NCBI RefSeq assembly: GCF_900109265.1
Contig: NZ_FNZM01000020.1
Coordinates: 1-64,000 of the forward strand
Length of the DNA stretch: 64,000 nucleotides
Origin: Paraburkholderia tropica
Lineage (GTDB): Bacteria > Pseudomonadota > Gammaproteobacteria > Burkholderiales > Burkholderiaceae
Direction of reading: 5' to 3'
Shown: positions 32,638 to 40,229 of the stretch, in pieces
Layout: each line of letters starts with the position of its first letter
How positions within the stretch are numbered: position 1 is the stretch's first letter
Made by a program: the position numbers and the translations under genes
The notes under the pieces: generated by a model
The model's database searches: none
Told to the model about the DNA's origin: nothing
The model's input: only the letters and a program-made list of their open reading frames with translations

Positions 32638-33418
32638 ATACGATTTCATGGTGAACGCCTTCGCGGCGTCGGGCATCGTCGCCGTACTTGCGGGCATCGT
32701 CGGCTATTTTCTGGTGATGCGCGGACAGACCTTCGCGGGTCACGCGCTCTCGCACGTCGGCTTCACGGGCGCGACCGGCGCCGTCCTGCTGGGCGTCTCA
32801 CCGATGTGGGGCATGGTGGGCTTCACGCTCGCGGCGGGCGTCTCGATGGGCGCGCTCGGCGAAAAACTCGCGGGCCGCGACGTGGCGATCGGCGTGATTC
32901 TCTCGCTCGCGCTCGGCTTCGGCCTGCTGTTCCTGCACTTCTTCACGTCCTACGCCACGCAGGTCACGGCGCTGCTGTTCGGCAACGTGCTCGGCGTGAA
33001 CCGCGACACGCTCGGCGTGCTCGCGGCGCTCGCGGTGGCGAGCCTCGGGGCGCTCGCGGCCATCATGCGTCCGCTGCTGTTCGCCTCGCTGCAGCCGGAG
33101 CTTGCGGAAGCGAAAGGCGTGTCGCTGCGTCTCGTGTCGATGCTGTTTCTCGGCATCGCCGCGCTCGCCGTGGCTGCGTGCACGCAGATCGTCGGCGTGC
33201 TGCTGGTGTTCACGCTGATGGTCGGCCCCGCCGCCGCCGCGCAGAACCTCACGACGCGGCTCTCGGCGGGCCTCGTGCTCGCGGCGCTGCTCGCGCTCGC
33301 GCAGGCGTGGATCGGCGTCGCGCTCGCCTACTACACCGACTGGCCGACGAGCTTCTGGATCACCGCGCTCGCCGCGCTCGTCTATGGCGCGAGCCTGATC
33401 GGCAAGCGGCAGTCGTAA
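32630..33418 (+). CDS. znuB: Metal ABC transporter permease
   Basis: From the ATG at 32630 the product has 262 residues and eight or nine transmembrane helices typical of the ABC-3 family, beginning MLEYDFMVNAFAASGIVAVL. The motifs GYFLVMRGQTFAGHALSHVG and GVSLRLVSMLFLGIAALAVA are conserved in ZnuB/MntB permeases. It forms the channel for the metal delivered by the upstream binding protein. The start is set by the eight-base overlap with the ATPase gene. The longer open frame is the shifted reading of the His-tail DNA. A bidirectional terminator follows. Confidence 0.94.
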   Translation: MLEYDFMVNAFAASGIVAVLAGIVGYFLVMRGQTFAGHALSHVGFTGATGAVLLGVSPMWGMVGFTLAAGVSMGALGEKLAGRDVAIGVILSLALGFGLLFLHFFTSYATQVTALLFGNVLGVNRDTLGVLAALAVASLGALAAIMRPLLFASLQPELAEAKGVSLRLVSMLFLGIAALAVAACTQIVGVLLVFTLMVGPAAAAQNLTTRLSAGLVLAALLALAQAWIGVALAYYTDWPTSFWITALAALVYGASLIGKRQS

Positions 33419-33441
33419 GCGGCGCCGCGCGCACTCCAACG

Positions 33442-33480
33442 AAAAAAGGCGTTGTACCCGCGAGGGACAACGCCTTTTTT
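33442..33480. terminator. Bidirectional terminator between znuB and the patatin gene
   Basis: AAAAAAGGCGTTGT and ACAACGCCTTTTTT form a 14-bp perfect stem with an 11-base loop. It ends the metal-uptake operon on the plus strand and the patatin operon on the minus strand. Confidence 0.92.
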
Positions 33481-33517
33481 ATCGCCTTCGGTGGCACGCC
33501 ACGCGTGGCCGATGCCG

Positions 33518-34519
33518 CTACACGGCCTCGCCGTCGCCCGTGATGAAACGCAGCCGCCGCGACTCCTCGGCGTCCGCGAGCAGCGCCTCGAAACGCTGAT
33601 CGGCGAGCCGCGTGAGCGCCGCGCTGGCATCGGGCGTGGCGACGTCGAGATCGCGCAGGATCTGCTGATCGCCGCCCGCCTCGCTGTTCAGATGCAGATA
33701 GCGCTCGCGCAGCTCGCGCGCACAGGTGGCGCGCGCCATGTGCTCCTGCGCCTCCATGCTCAGATCGAGCGCGGGCTGCGCCCATGCGAAGCCGCGCAGC
33801 GGCAGACGGCTCGGCACGCTCTTGTGGCGCACGCCCGTGGTGCCGACGCTCAGCATGCGCACCGGCGCGCCGCGCCGCTGGGCCTGGACGAGCGCGTGCG
33901 CGTCGGGGCAATTGGCGGCGAGGCCGCCGTCCACGTGCCAGTCGTCGTCGAGCATCACGGCGGGGAAATGCGCGGGCGCCGCCGAGGTCGCGCGCGCGGC
34001 GGCGAGCAGCGAACAGGCATCCGCTTCGTCGCCCGCGAGACCGCGGCTGCGCAGCAGACGGATCTCGCCGAGCGACCAGCTCACGGTCGTCAGCATGAGC
34101 GGCTTGTCGAGTTCGGAGAGCGGCGTGTGCGCGCGGCCGTCGAGACACGCGACGATCGCGCGTTCGAGCGGCTCGGCCGCGTACACCTTCTTGCTGAAGA
34201 GTTTCTGGAGCGTGCGCAGCGAGAGCTTTGGAAAAATCGACGGCCCCCACTGCGCGAGCATCGCGTGCAGTTCGCGCGCACTGACGCCCGCCGCCAGCCC
34301 CGCCGCGAGAATGCCGCCGACCGAGGTGCCCGCGATCAGGTCGAAACGCGCGCCGATCGGGCCGTCGCCGAACTTGCCGCTTTCCTCGATGCGCGCGAGC
34401 AGGCGCGCCGTGTAGAGGCCGCGAAAGCCGCCGCCCGACAGGCTCAGCACGCGGCAGCAGGCGGGCGCGGGGGTGAGGCGGCCGCCAGGCACGCGGAACT
34501 GGTCGTCCAGCGGATCCAA
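33518..34519 (-). CDS. CapV-like patatin phospholipase
   Basis: The product has 333 residues. The oxyanion motif GGGFRG is at 29-34, the nucleophile elbow GTSVG at 64-68 with Ser66, and the dyad motif DGG at 197-199 with Asp197. The N-terminal stretches RVLSLSGGGFRGLYTARLLA and FDLIAGTSVGGILAAGLAAG resemble CapV-type patatins of CBASS defence more than FabD-like patatins. They hydrolyse membrane phospholipids. There is no signal peptide or transmembrane segment, so it is cytoplasmic. It starts at TTG four bases after the PIN-gene stop codon, with GAGGAA inside the last PIN codons as ribosome-binding site. No nucleotide cyclase gene is nearby. Confidence 0.88.
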   Translation of the reverse strand: MDPLDDQFRVPGGRLTPAPACCRVLSLSGGGFRGLYTARLLARIEESGKFGDGPIGARFDLIAGTSVGGILAAGLAAGVSARELHAMLAQWGPSIFPKLSLRTLQKLFSKKVYAAEPLERAIVACLDGRAHTPLSELDKPLMLTTVSWSLGEIRLLRSRGLAGDEADACSLLAAARATSAAPAHFPAVMLDDDWHVDGGLAANCPDAHALVQAQRRGAPVRMLSVGTTGVRHKSVPSRLPLRGFAWAQPALDLSMEAQEHMARATCARELRERYLHLNSEAGGDQQILRDLDVATPDASAALTRLADQRFEALLADAEESRRLRFITGDGEAV

Positions 34520-34523
34520 GGGC

Positions 34524-34982
34524 TTATTCCTCGAGCAGCGACACCACGCTCACCTGCAGCTTGCGCAGTTCGCGGTGGTACGCCTCTTCGGGCTCGACGA
34601 GCGTGCAGCCGTTCGCGACGGCCGTGGCGATCACCATGCGCGTGTCCTGACCGACCGCATGGCGCTTGCCGCCCTTCTCGATTTCGAGCGGCTGATGGCC
34701 GCGCCACTGTTCCCACTCGGCGGCCTCGGCCTGGTCGAACGGCAGCAGCACCGAGCCGTCGTCGACGAGCGCAGCCAGCCGCGCTTCGAGCGCCTTCCTG
34801 AAGGCGGCGCGGCGCGGCTCGCTGGTCTTGTGCTGCGCGATCACCTGGCGCGCGGCGGCCACGCTGATCACGCTGAGGTTGATGTCGCGCGCCTTCACGC
34901 CGCTTTCCATCCATTTGCGCGACGCGGTGTCTTCGATGCACATGTCGATGAGCGTATTCGTGCCCAACAGGAATCTCGGCAT
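34524..34982 (-). CDS. PIN-fold VapC-like protein with missing catalytic acids
   Basis: The product has 152 residues. The N-terminus MPRFLLGTNTLIDMCIED aligns with the VapC pattern LDTNVLID, but the first catalytic Asp is Gly7 (codon GGC). The segment LSVISVAAARQVI aligns with the VapC pattern ISVVTLAELRFGI, placing Ala43 where the catalytic Glu should be. Asp113 in VGQDTRMVIATAVANG matches the third acidic site, with Glu130/Glu132 beyond it. The fold call is good, but RNase activity is doubtful. It lies 79 bases after the Phd/YefM-like gene and four before the patatin gene. AAAGG precedes the ATG. Confidence 0.8.
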   Translation of the reverse strand: MPRFLLGTNTLIDMCIEDTASRKWMESGVKARDINLSVISVAAARQVIAQHKTSEPRRAAFRKALEARLAALVDDGSVLLPFDQAEAAEWEQWRGHQPLEIEKGGKRHAVGQDTRMVIATAVANGCTLVEPEEAYHRELRKLQVSVVSLLEE

Positions 34983-35061
34983 GGACGGCCTTTGTCTCGT
35001 AATGCCCCGAATGTCGATCGGTTGTTGTAATGAGGTGCGTGCGGCGCGAAACCGCGGCCGC

Positions 35062-35445
35062 TCAACGCGGCACGCGGTAGTGATCTTCGGCGTCGATCGA
35101 CACGTCGCGCGGCAGCTTGCCCGTGGCCGGCACCGAGGGCAGCCCGGCGAACACTTCCGCCACGGTGCGGTCGCTGACCGTGTTGGACATCAGCGCGACC
35201 GCCTGATCGAGACCGAGGATGATGAACGGCTCCTGGCCCTGGTTGACGATCTCCACCGATCCCGACTTCACGCGCTTGAGCACGCTCGAATAATTGGTCT
35301 TGAACGCGGAAATGGGCGTGCCGGCCGCGTTGATGTCGGTGGCGCCGACGCGCGCGGCGATCGCCTTCACGGCCGCCTGGAAATCGACCATGCGGCGCTC
35401 GACGGTTTCCTTGCCGGCTTCCGGTTCGACTCGCAGTGCTCGCAT
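35062..35445 (-). CDS. Phd/YefM-type antitoxin-like protein
   Basis: The product has 127 residues. The region ISAFKTNYSSVLKRVKSGSV and EIVNQGQEPFIILGLDQAVA follows the Phd/YefM pattern of an N-terminal DNA-binding beta-alpha domain. The C-terminal 35 residues (KLPRDVSIDAEDHYRVPR at the end) would wrap the partner. About 35 residues precede the domain, longer than in many Phd proteins. GGAG nine bases before the ATG supports the start. As a DNA-binding antitoxin it is the likely ligand of the paired direct repeats just upstream, giving autorepression of the three-gene operon. Confidence 0.75.
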   Translation of the reverse strand: MRALRVEPEAGKETVERRMVDFQAAVKAIAARVGATDINAAGTPISAFKTNYSSVLKRVKSGSVEIVNQGQEPFIILGLDQAVALMSNTVSDRTVAEVFAGLPSVPATGKLPRDVSIDAEDHYRVPR

Positions 35446-35480
35446 GATCGTGGCTCCAAAAAATAAGAACTAACAGGTTC

Positions 35481-35516
35481 AACCTGACCAGATTCTAGTA
35501 CCAACCTGACCAGATT
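35481..35516 (-). promoter_or_regulatory. Paired direct-repeat operator and promoter of the antitoxin-PIN-patatin operon
   Basis: AACCTGACCAGATT occurs at 35481-35494 and again, identically, at 35503-35516, 22 bp apart or two helical turns. On the minus strand a -10 TAGAAT lies between the repeats, and TTGGAA lies 18 bp upstream of it. AGGTTCAACCT at 35476-35486 adds a small dyad. The repeats straddle the promoter as expected for antitoxin autoregulation. Confidence 0.7.
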
Positions 35517-35558
35517 TCCAAGTTTTGCAACGGGGTCGAATCCTCAGAAGCCGGACGC

Positions 35559-35591
35559 AAAAAAGGGCCGCGACGCGTTGCGTGACGGCCC
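35559..35591 (-). terminator. Terminator of the kinase-fghA operon
   Basis: GGGCCG (35565-35570) and CGGCCC (35586-35591) pair around a GC-rich interior. On the minus strand a six-T tract follows. It lies about 45 bases after the fghA stop codon and separates that operon from the antitoxin promoter. Confidence 0.8.
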
Positions 35592-35634
35592 TTGCGCTTT
35601 TGCACGGCTTTTGCCGCGCTCCGCTCCGTGCGCC

Positions 35635-36480
35635 TTACTTCAGCAGCACGCTCGCGTGATGCGCGAGATGGTCCTCGATGAAGCTCTGGATGAAGAAGTA
35701 ACCGTGATCGTAGTCTTCGTGACGGCGCAGCGTGAGCGGCTGGCCCGCCGCCGCGCAGGCGGCCTCGAACACGTCCGGGTTCAACTGGTTCGCGAGGAAC
35801 GCGTCGGCGAGACCCTGATCGACCAGAATGCCCGCCTCGAACTGGTGCGCGGCCGTCGCCACGAGTTCGCTCGCGTCGTACTGCTTCCACGCTTCGCGGT
35901 CGTCGCCGAGATAGCCGCTGAAGGCTTTCTCGCCCCACGGGCAGCGCGTGGGCGCGGCGATCGGCGCGAACGCCGACACCGAGCGATAGATATCCGGATT
36001 GCGCAGCGCGAGCGTCAGCGCGCCGTGTCCGCCCATCGAGTGGCCGAAGATGCCGAGGCGTTCGCCGTCGATCGGCAGATGTTCGGTGACCGCCGCGCGC
36101 AGCTCGTCGCGCACGTACGAATACATGCGCCAGTGCGTCGACCACGGCTCGCGCGTGGCGTCGACGTAGAAACCCGCGCCCACGCCGAAGTCCCACGCAT
36201 CGGCTTCGCCGGGCACGTTCGCGCCGCGCGGGCTGGTGTCGGGCGCAATCAGCGCGATGCCGTGCTGCGCGGCGAAGCGCTGCGCGCCCGCCTTGATCGG
36301 GAAGGTTTCCTCGGTGCAGGTCAGGCCTGCGAGATAAAAGAGCGCGGGCACCTTCGCGTTGCGCGCCTGCGGCGGCAGATAGACCGAAAAGCGCATCGGC
36401 AGGCCGATGGTTTCCGACTCGTGCTTGTAGATGCGTTGCACGCCGCCGTAGCAGGCGTGTTCTTCAATCAGGATCAGCAT
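35635..36480 (-). CDS. fghA: S-formylglutathione hydrolase
   Basis: This 281-residue alpha/beta hydrolase of the esterase D family has the nucleophile Ser148 in GHSMGGHG, the oxyanion region LAGLTCTEETFPIKAGAQRF, the conserved APDTSPRGANVPGEADAWDF and the C-terminal catalytic His in DYDHGYFFIQSF. It hydrolyses S-formylglutathione to glutathione and formate, the second step of glutathione-dependent formaldehyde oxidation. Usually the partner adhC is adjacent; here the gene follows a FGGY kinase by 22 bases. Length and motifs are typical and no damage is seen. Confidence 0.96.
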   Translation of the reverse strand: MLILIEEHACYGGVQRIYKHESETIGLPMRFSVYLPPQARNAKVPALFYLAGLTCTEETFPIKAGAQRFAAQHGIALIAPDTSPRGANVPGEADAWDFGVGAGFYVDATREPWSTHWRMYSYVRDELRAAVTEHLPIDGERLGIFGHSMGGHGALTLALRNPDIYRSVSAFAPIAAPTRCPWGEKAFSGYLGDDREAWKQYDASELVATAAHQFEAGILVDQGLADAFLANQLNPDVFEAACAAAGQPLTLRRHEDYDHGYFFIQSFIEDHLAHHASVLLK

Positions 36481-36502
36481 CCCGTTTTTCCTCCGCTCTC
36501 AG

Positions 36503-37975
36503 TCAGGAACTGGCCGGTGCGAACCAGCTTCGCACCCGGCCATATAAATCGATAAAGCGCGCGTGGCGCTGCGCAAGCGCGGCGTCCTCGCGCGGCTGCG
36601 CGACGCGCGCCGATGCGGGCGCGAGCGCCGCGAGTTCGTCCATGCGCCAGTGTCCGCACGCGACGCCGCCGAGCAGCGCCGCGCCGCGCGTGGCCGCGTT
36701 CGGACAGTCGATGGCGTGCAGTTCGGCGCCGAGCGCGTCGGCGAGCAGTTGCCGCCAGCGCGGATCGACGGAACCGCCGCCCGCGAGTTTGAGCGAAGCG
36801 AGCGGCGCGGGCTGGACCTGCGCTTCGCGCAAGGCGTCGAGCCCCGCGCGCAACGCAAACGCCACGCCCTCGAACGCCGCGCGCATGAGCGTGCCGCGCG
36901 TATCGCCGAGTCCCGCGCCGAGCCAGCCGCCGCGCGCCGACGGATCGAGCCACGGCGAACGCTCTCCGCTCAGATACGGCAGGAACGCGAGCGTGGACGA
37001 CGCGGGCGCGGCAAACGCCTCGTCATACGCGGCGCGCCAATCGTAGACCAGCCAGCCACGCGCCGCTTCGAGCGCCACCCCCACGTTCTGCATCGCGGCC
37101 ATCGCATACCAGCCGCCCGACGCCGAACGATAGCGATGAATGCCGCGCCGCGCAGGCGGCTCGCTGCGCGCCGTCACGAGAATCTGGCCGCCCGTGCCGG
37201 TGGTGACGAGCGCGTCGCCGTCCTCGTGCAGACCGCTGCCGAGCGCCGCGCACGGTGTGTCGCCCGCGCCGGTCGCGAGCACGATGCCCACCGGCAGGCC
37301 GAGCGCGCGCGCCGCGTCGGCGCTGAGCGTGCCGCTCGCCGCGCCCGACGCCGCCAGCGGCGCGAACCAGTGCGACGGCAAACCGAGACGCTCGATCAAC
37401 GCGCGATCCCACTGGCCGTCGGGTGCGGCAAGCGCGGTCGCGCAGGCATCGGACGGATCGGCGACGAAGGCCTCCGGCGCGCCGCCTGCGAGCGCCGCGC
37501 GCAGCCAGTCCTTCGGTTGCAGCGCCCAGCGCGCGGCGTCGGCGACGACGCGCTCGTGCTGCATCGTCCAGCGCAGCAGCGGGCCCGCCATGCCGGGCGC
37601 GACGGGATTGGGCTGCGGATGCGCGTCGCTGTCGGGCCAGGCGTCGAGCAGATCGTGCGCGCGCGTGTCGGGCCACAGCATCGCGGGACGCAGCGCCTGA
37701 CCGCGCGCATCGGTGAGCACGACGCCGTGCATCTGCCCGGAAAAACCGATCGCCCGCACCGCCGCGCGCTCCGCTTCGGGCAGCTTCGCGCAGGCCTGCA
37801 CGAGCGCGTCCCACCAGCGCCGCACGTCGATTTCGGCCCAGCCGGGCTGCGGCGTTTCGAGCGCATAGGCGATGCTCGCCACGCAGCGCTCCGCGCCTTC
37901 GTCATCGACGATCGCGACTTTGAGGGAACCGGTGCCGAGGTCGATGCCGAGAAAACGCGCGGACGATGCGTGCAT
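36503..37975 (-). CDS. FGGY-family carbohydrate kinase (xylulokinase-like, second copy)
   Basis: The product has 490 residues. The N-terminal phosphate loop is FLGIDLGTGSLKVAIVDD, followed by AIGFSGQMHGVVLTDARG, as in XylB, the nucleotide-domain motif LATGAGDTPCAALGSGLHED with the likely catalytic Asp, and LPYLSGERSPWLDPSARGGW. Substrate is probably a ketopentose such as xylulose, but it differs substantially from the xylB product in the polyol locus, so a different sugar is possible. It is co-oriented with fghA 22 bases downstream. The start codon has no strong ribosome-binding site. Confidence 0.88.
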   Translation of the reverse strand: MHASSARFLGIDLGTGSLKVAIVDDEGAERCVASIAYALETPQPGWAEIDVRRWWDALVQACAKLPEAERAAVRAIGFSGQMHGVVLTDARGQALRPAMLWPDTRAHDLLDAWPDSDAHPQPNPVAPGMAGPLLRWTMQHERVVADAARWALQPKDWLRAALAGGAPEAFVADPSDACATALAAPDGQWDRALIERLGLPSHWFAPLAASGAASGTLSADAARALGLPVGIVLATGAGDTPCAALGSGLHEDGDALVTTGTGGQILVTARSEPPARRGIHRYRSASGGWYAMAAMQNVGVALEAARGWLVYDWRAAYDEAFAAPASSTLAFLPYLSGERSPWLDPSARGGWLGAGLGDTRGTLMRAAFEGVAFALRAGLDALREAQVQPAPLASLKLAGGGSVDPRWRQLLADALGAELHAIDCPNAATRGAALLGGVACGHWRMDELAALAPASARVAQPREDAALAQRHARFIDLYGRVRSWFAPASS

Positions 37976-38617
37976 GCGAAGCGTCTGGAAAGAAGAGGAA
38001 GGGCTGGCCGCGAACCGCAGACGGCGAAACGAAACGGGCCGAATGGCGGCTGGTGTAACGGCTCATGATACCGGCGCGAGGGTCAGGCGGCGAGTCCGCG
38101 CACATATGCGCCGAGCACGCGCCGAGCACGCCACGAAATCACGCGAAACCCCACGGACCGCCCGCGCTCGCGGGTAAACCCACCCGCACCGCGCGCAATG
38201 CAAAACGGCTCACATGCGGAAAGCGAAATAGAGATCATAACCACGCCGCCATGCGTGCGCGCATCCGGCCGGCGTCAGCCGCGCCGCGACAGCGTCGCTT
38301 TTCGCTGCGTCGAACGCGTCCGGCGCGACGCACGCCGTCACTGCGCGCGCGCCGCCGAACGCCGCAAACCGCCTGAAACATGGGACGAACGGCGCATGCG
38401 CGCGTCGCGGCCACCTCGACGCGACGCGCCCCGGCCTCGCCGCGCGCGCCATCGCGTTCATGCGCCGCGCACGATCGCGCCCTCGTGGCGCGCGCTGCGC
38501 GGCCCGCGCGCATATCGCCCCCGGAAAGCACGGAATAGTCCCCAGCGGTCTTGTTGCATATTTTTTGCGCGCATACCTTGGAGTCCATATTCCCAAACGA
38601 AGACGGAGAGAGACGAC
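37976..38617. other. Gap upstream of the NCS2 permease
   Basis: This 642-base stretch has no gene I can support; frames are arginine-rich. A weak promoter, TTGTTG (38551-38556), 17 bp and TACCTT (38574-38579), precedes the permease. GGAGAG lies near 38605 as its ribosome-binding site. The kinase promoter must be at the left end but is not obvious. Confidence 0.4.
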
Positions 38618-40084
38618 ATGCATCCCCAGGGTATGGAACGGGAGCCGGCCCAGTCCCGACAGCGTGGCGGCGCCCAGGTTCACCCGTGCGACGAACGTCT
38701 GCCGTTCGGCCAGTTGCTGACGCTCGGCATCCAGCACGTGCTCGTGATGTACGCGGGCGCGGTGGCGGTGCCGCTCATCATCGGCGGCGCCATCGGTCTG
38801 CCGAAAGATCAGGTGGCCTTTCTCATCAGCGCCGACCTGTTCGCGTGCGGCATCGCCACGCTGATCCAGACGCTCGGCCTGTGGATCTTCGGCATCCGCC
38901 TGCCCGTCATCATGGGCTGCACGTTCGCCTCGGTCGGCCCGATGATCGCCATCGGCACGAATCCGTCGCTCGGCATCCTCGACATCTTCGGCTCGACCAT
39001 CGCGGCGGGCGCGATCGGCATCGTCATCGCGCCGATGATCGGCAAGCTGCTGCGCTTCTTCCCGCCCGTCGTGGTGGGCACGGTGATCGCGGTGATCGGC
39101 CTCTCGCTGATGGAAGTGGGCATCAACTGGGCGGCCGGCGGCGTGGGCAATCCGAATTACGGCGACCCGGTCTATCTCGGCCTCTCGCTGCTCGTGCTGA
39201 TGCTGATCCTGCTGATCAACAAGTTCGGCCGCGGCTTCATCGCCAATATCTCGGTGCTGCTCGGCATCGTGGCGGGCTTCGCGATCGCGCTGGCGCTCGG
39301 CCGCGTGAACCTCGACGGCATCACGCACGCGCCGTGGGTCGGCTTCGTGATGCCGTTCCACTTCGGCATGCCGAAATTCCACGTGCTGCCGATCGCGACG
39401 ATGGTGATCGTGATGTTCGTCACCTTCATCGAATCGACCGGCATGTTCCTCGCGGTGGGCGACATGGTCGAGCGTCCCGTCGATCAGGCGACGCTCGTAC
39501 GCGGCCTGCGCGTGGACGGTCTGGGCACGATGATCGGCGGCATCTTCAACTCGTTTCCGCACACCTCGTTCTCGCAGAACGTCGGGCTGATCGGCGTGAC
39601 GGGCGTGAAAAGCCGCTACGTCTGCGCGATGGGCGGCGTGATCCTCGTGCTGCTCGGCCTCTTTCCGAAGATGGCGCAGATGGTCGCCTCGGTGCCCGCC
39701 TTCGTGCTCGGCGGCGCGGGCATCGTGATGTTCGGCATGGTGGCCGCGAACGGCATCAAGGTGCTGGCGAAGGTGGATTTCGTGAAGAACCAGCACAACC
39801 TGTTCATCGTCGCGGTGAGCGTGGGCTTCGGGCTCGTGCCGGTGGTCTCGCCGCACTTCTTCGCGCAACTGCCGCCCGCGCTCTCGCCGATCCTGCATAG
39901 CGGCATCCTGCTCGCCTCGGTGTGCGCGGTGGTGCTCAACCTGATCTTCAACGGCGTGAAGAGCGAACGCGCCGCCGGCCGCGACATCCGCCGCGCCGGG
40001 CACGATTTCGACGGCCGCCATGCGCACGACGCGCCTGGCGGCCCGGAAGCCGGTCATGACATGCCGCGCACCGCGGCACACTGA
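38618..40084 (+). CDS. NCS2-family nucleobase permease (uracil/xanthine/uric acid)
   Basis: The product has 488 residues and about 14 membrane segments. The NCS2 signature is present as FSQNVGLIGVTGVKSRYV, and the conserved TM1 region as LTLGIQHVLVMYAGAVAVPL. The acidic residue in FVTFIESTGMFLAVGD matches the substrate-binding helix of the family. It imports purines or pyrimidines with protons; XanP/UacT-like proteins share QNxG-T and FxES motifs, so a purine is a good guess. The C-terminal 40 residues are His/Asp/Arg-rich and cytoplasmic. The ATG at 38618 has GGAGAG upstream; frames before it are not coding. Confidence 0.93.
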   Translation: MHPQGMEREPAQSRQRGGAQVHPCDERLPFGQLLTLGIQHVLVMYAGAVAVPLIIGGAIGLPKDQVAFLISADLFACGIATLIQTLGLWIFGIRLPVIMGCTFASVGPMIAIGTNPSLGILDIFGSTIAAGAIGIVIAPMIGKLLRFFPPVVVGTVIAVIGLSLMEVGINWAAGGVGNPNYGDPVYLGLSLLVLMLILLINKFGRGFIANISVLLGIVAGFAIALALGRVNLDGITHAPWVGFVMPFHFGMPKFHVLPIATMVIVMFVTFIESTGMFLAVGDMVERPVDQATLVRGLRVDGLGTMIGGIFNSFPHTSFSQNVGLIGVTGVKSRYVCAMGGVILVLLGLFPKMAQMVASVPAFVLGGAGIVMFGMVAANGIKVLAKVDFVKNQHNLFIVAVSVGFGLVPVVSPHFFAQLPPALSPILHSGILLASVCAVVLNLIFNGVKSERAAGRDIRRAGHDFDGRHAHDAPGGPEAGHDMPRTAAH

Positions 40085-40150
40085 GTCGACGCGAGAGGTG
40101 CTCCGGCCGCCTGCGCGAGACGCATCGGCCGGGGTCTTTTGCTGGTTTGG

Positions 40151-40177
40151 CGCCACGGGAAACCGTGGCGTTTTTTT
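40151..40177 (+). terminator. Terminator after the NCS2 permease
   Basis: CGCCACGG and CCGTGGCG form an eight-bp stem with the loop GAAA-type (GAAA), followed by seven T. The same stem sequence recurs in the efflux operon terminator at 41936-41968. Confidence 0.92.
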
Positions 40178-40229
40178 CGTGGCGTCGTGAGCGAACGCGC
40201 TCACGACGACCGTCGGCACTACGACAGCA

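Noticed and set aside
30637..32697. Long minus-strand open frame opposite the metal-uptake genes
   Set aside because: It mirrors znuA and znuC codon patterns and has no start context or recognisable motif.
33518..34519. Complete CBASS defence operon
   Set aside because: The patatin resembles CapV, but no CD-NTase, E1/E2 or HORMA-type gene lies in the neighbourhood, so a CBASS call is not supported.
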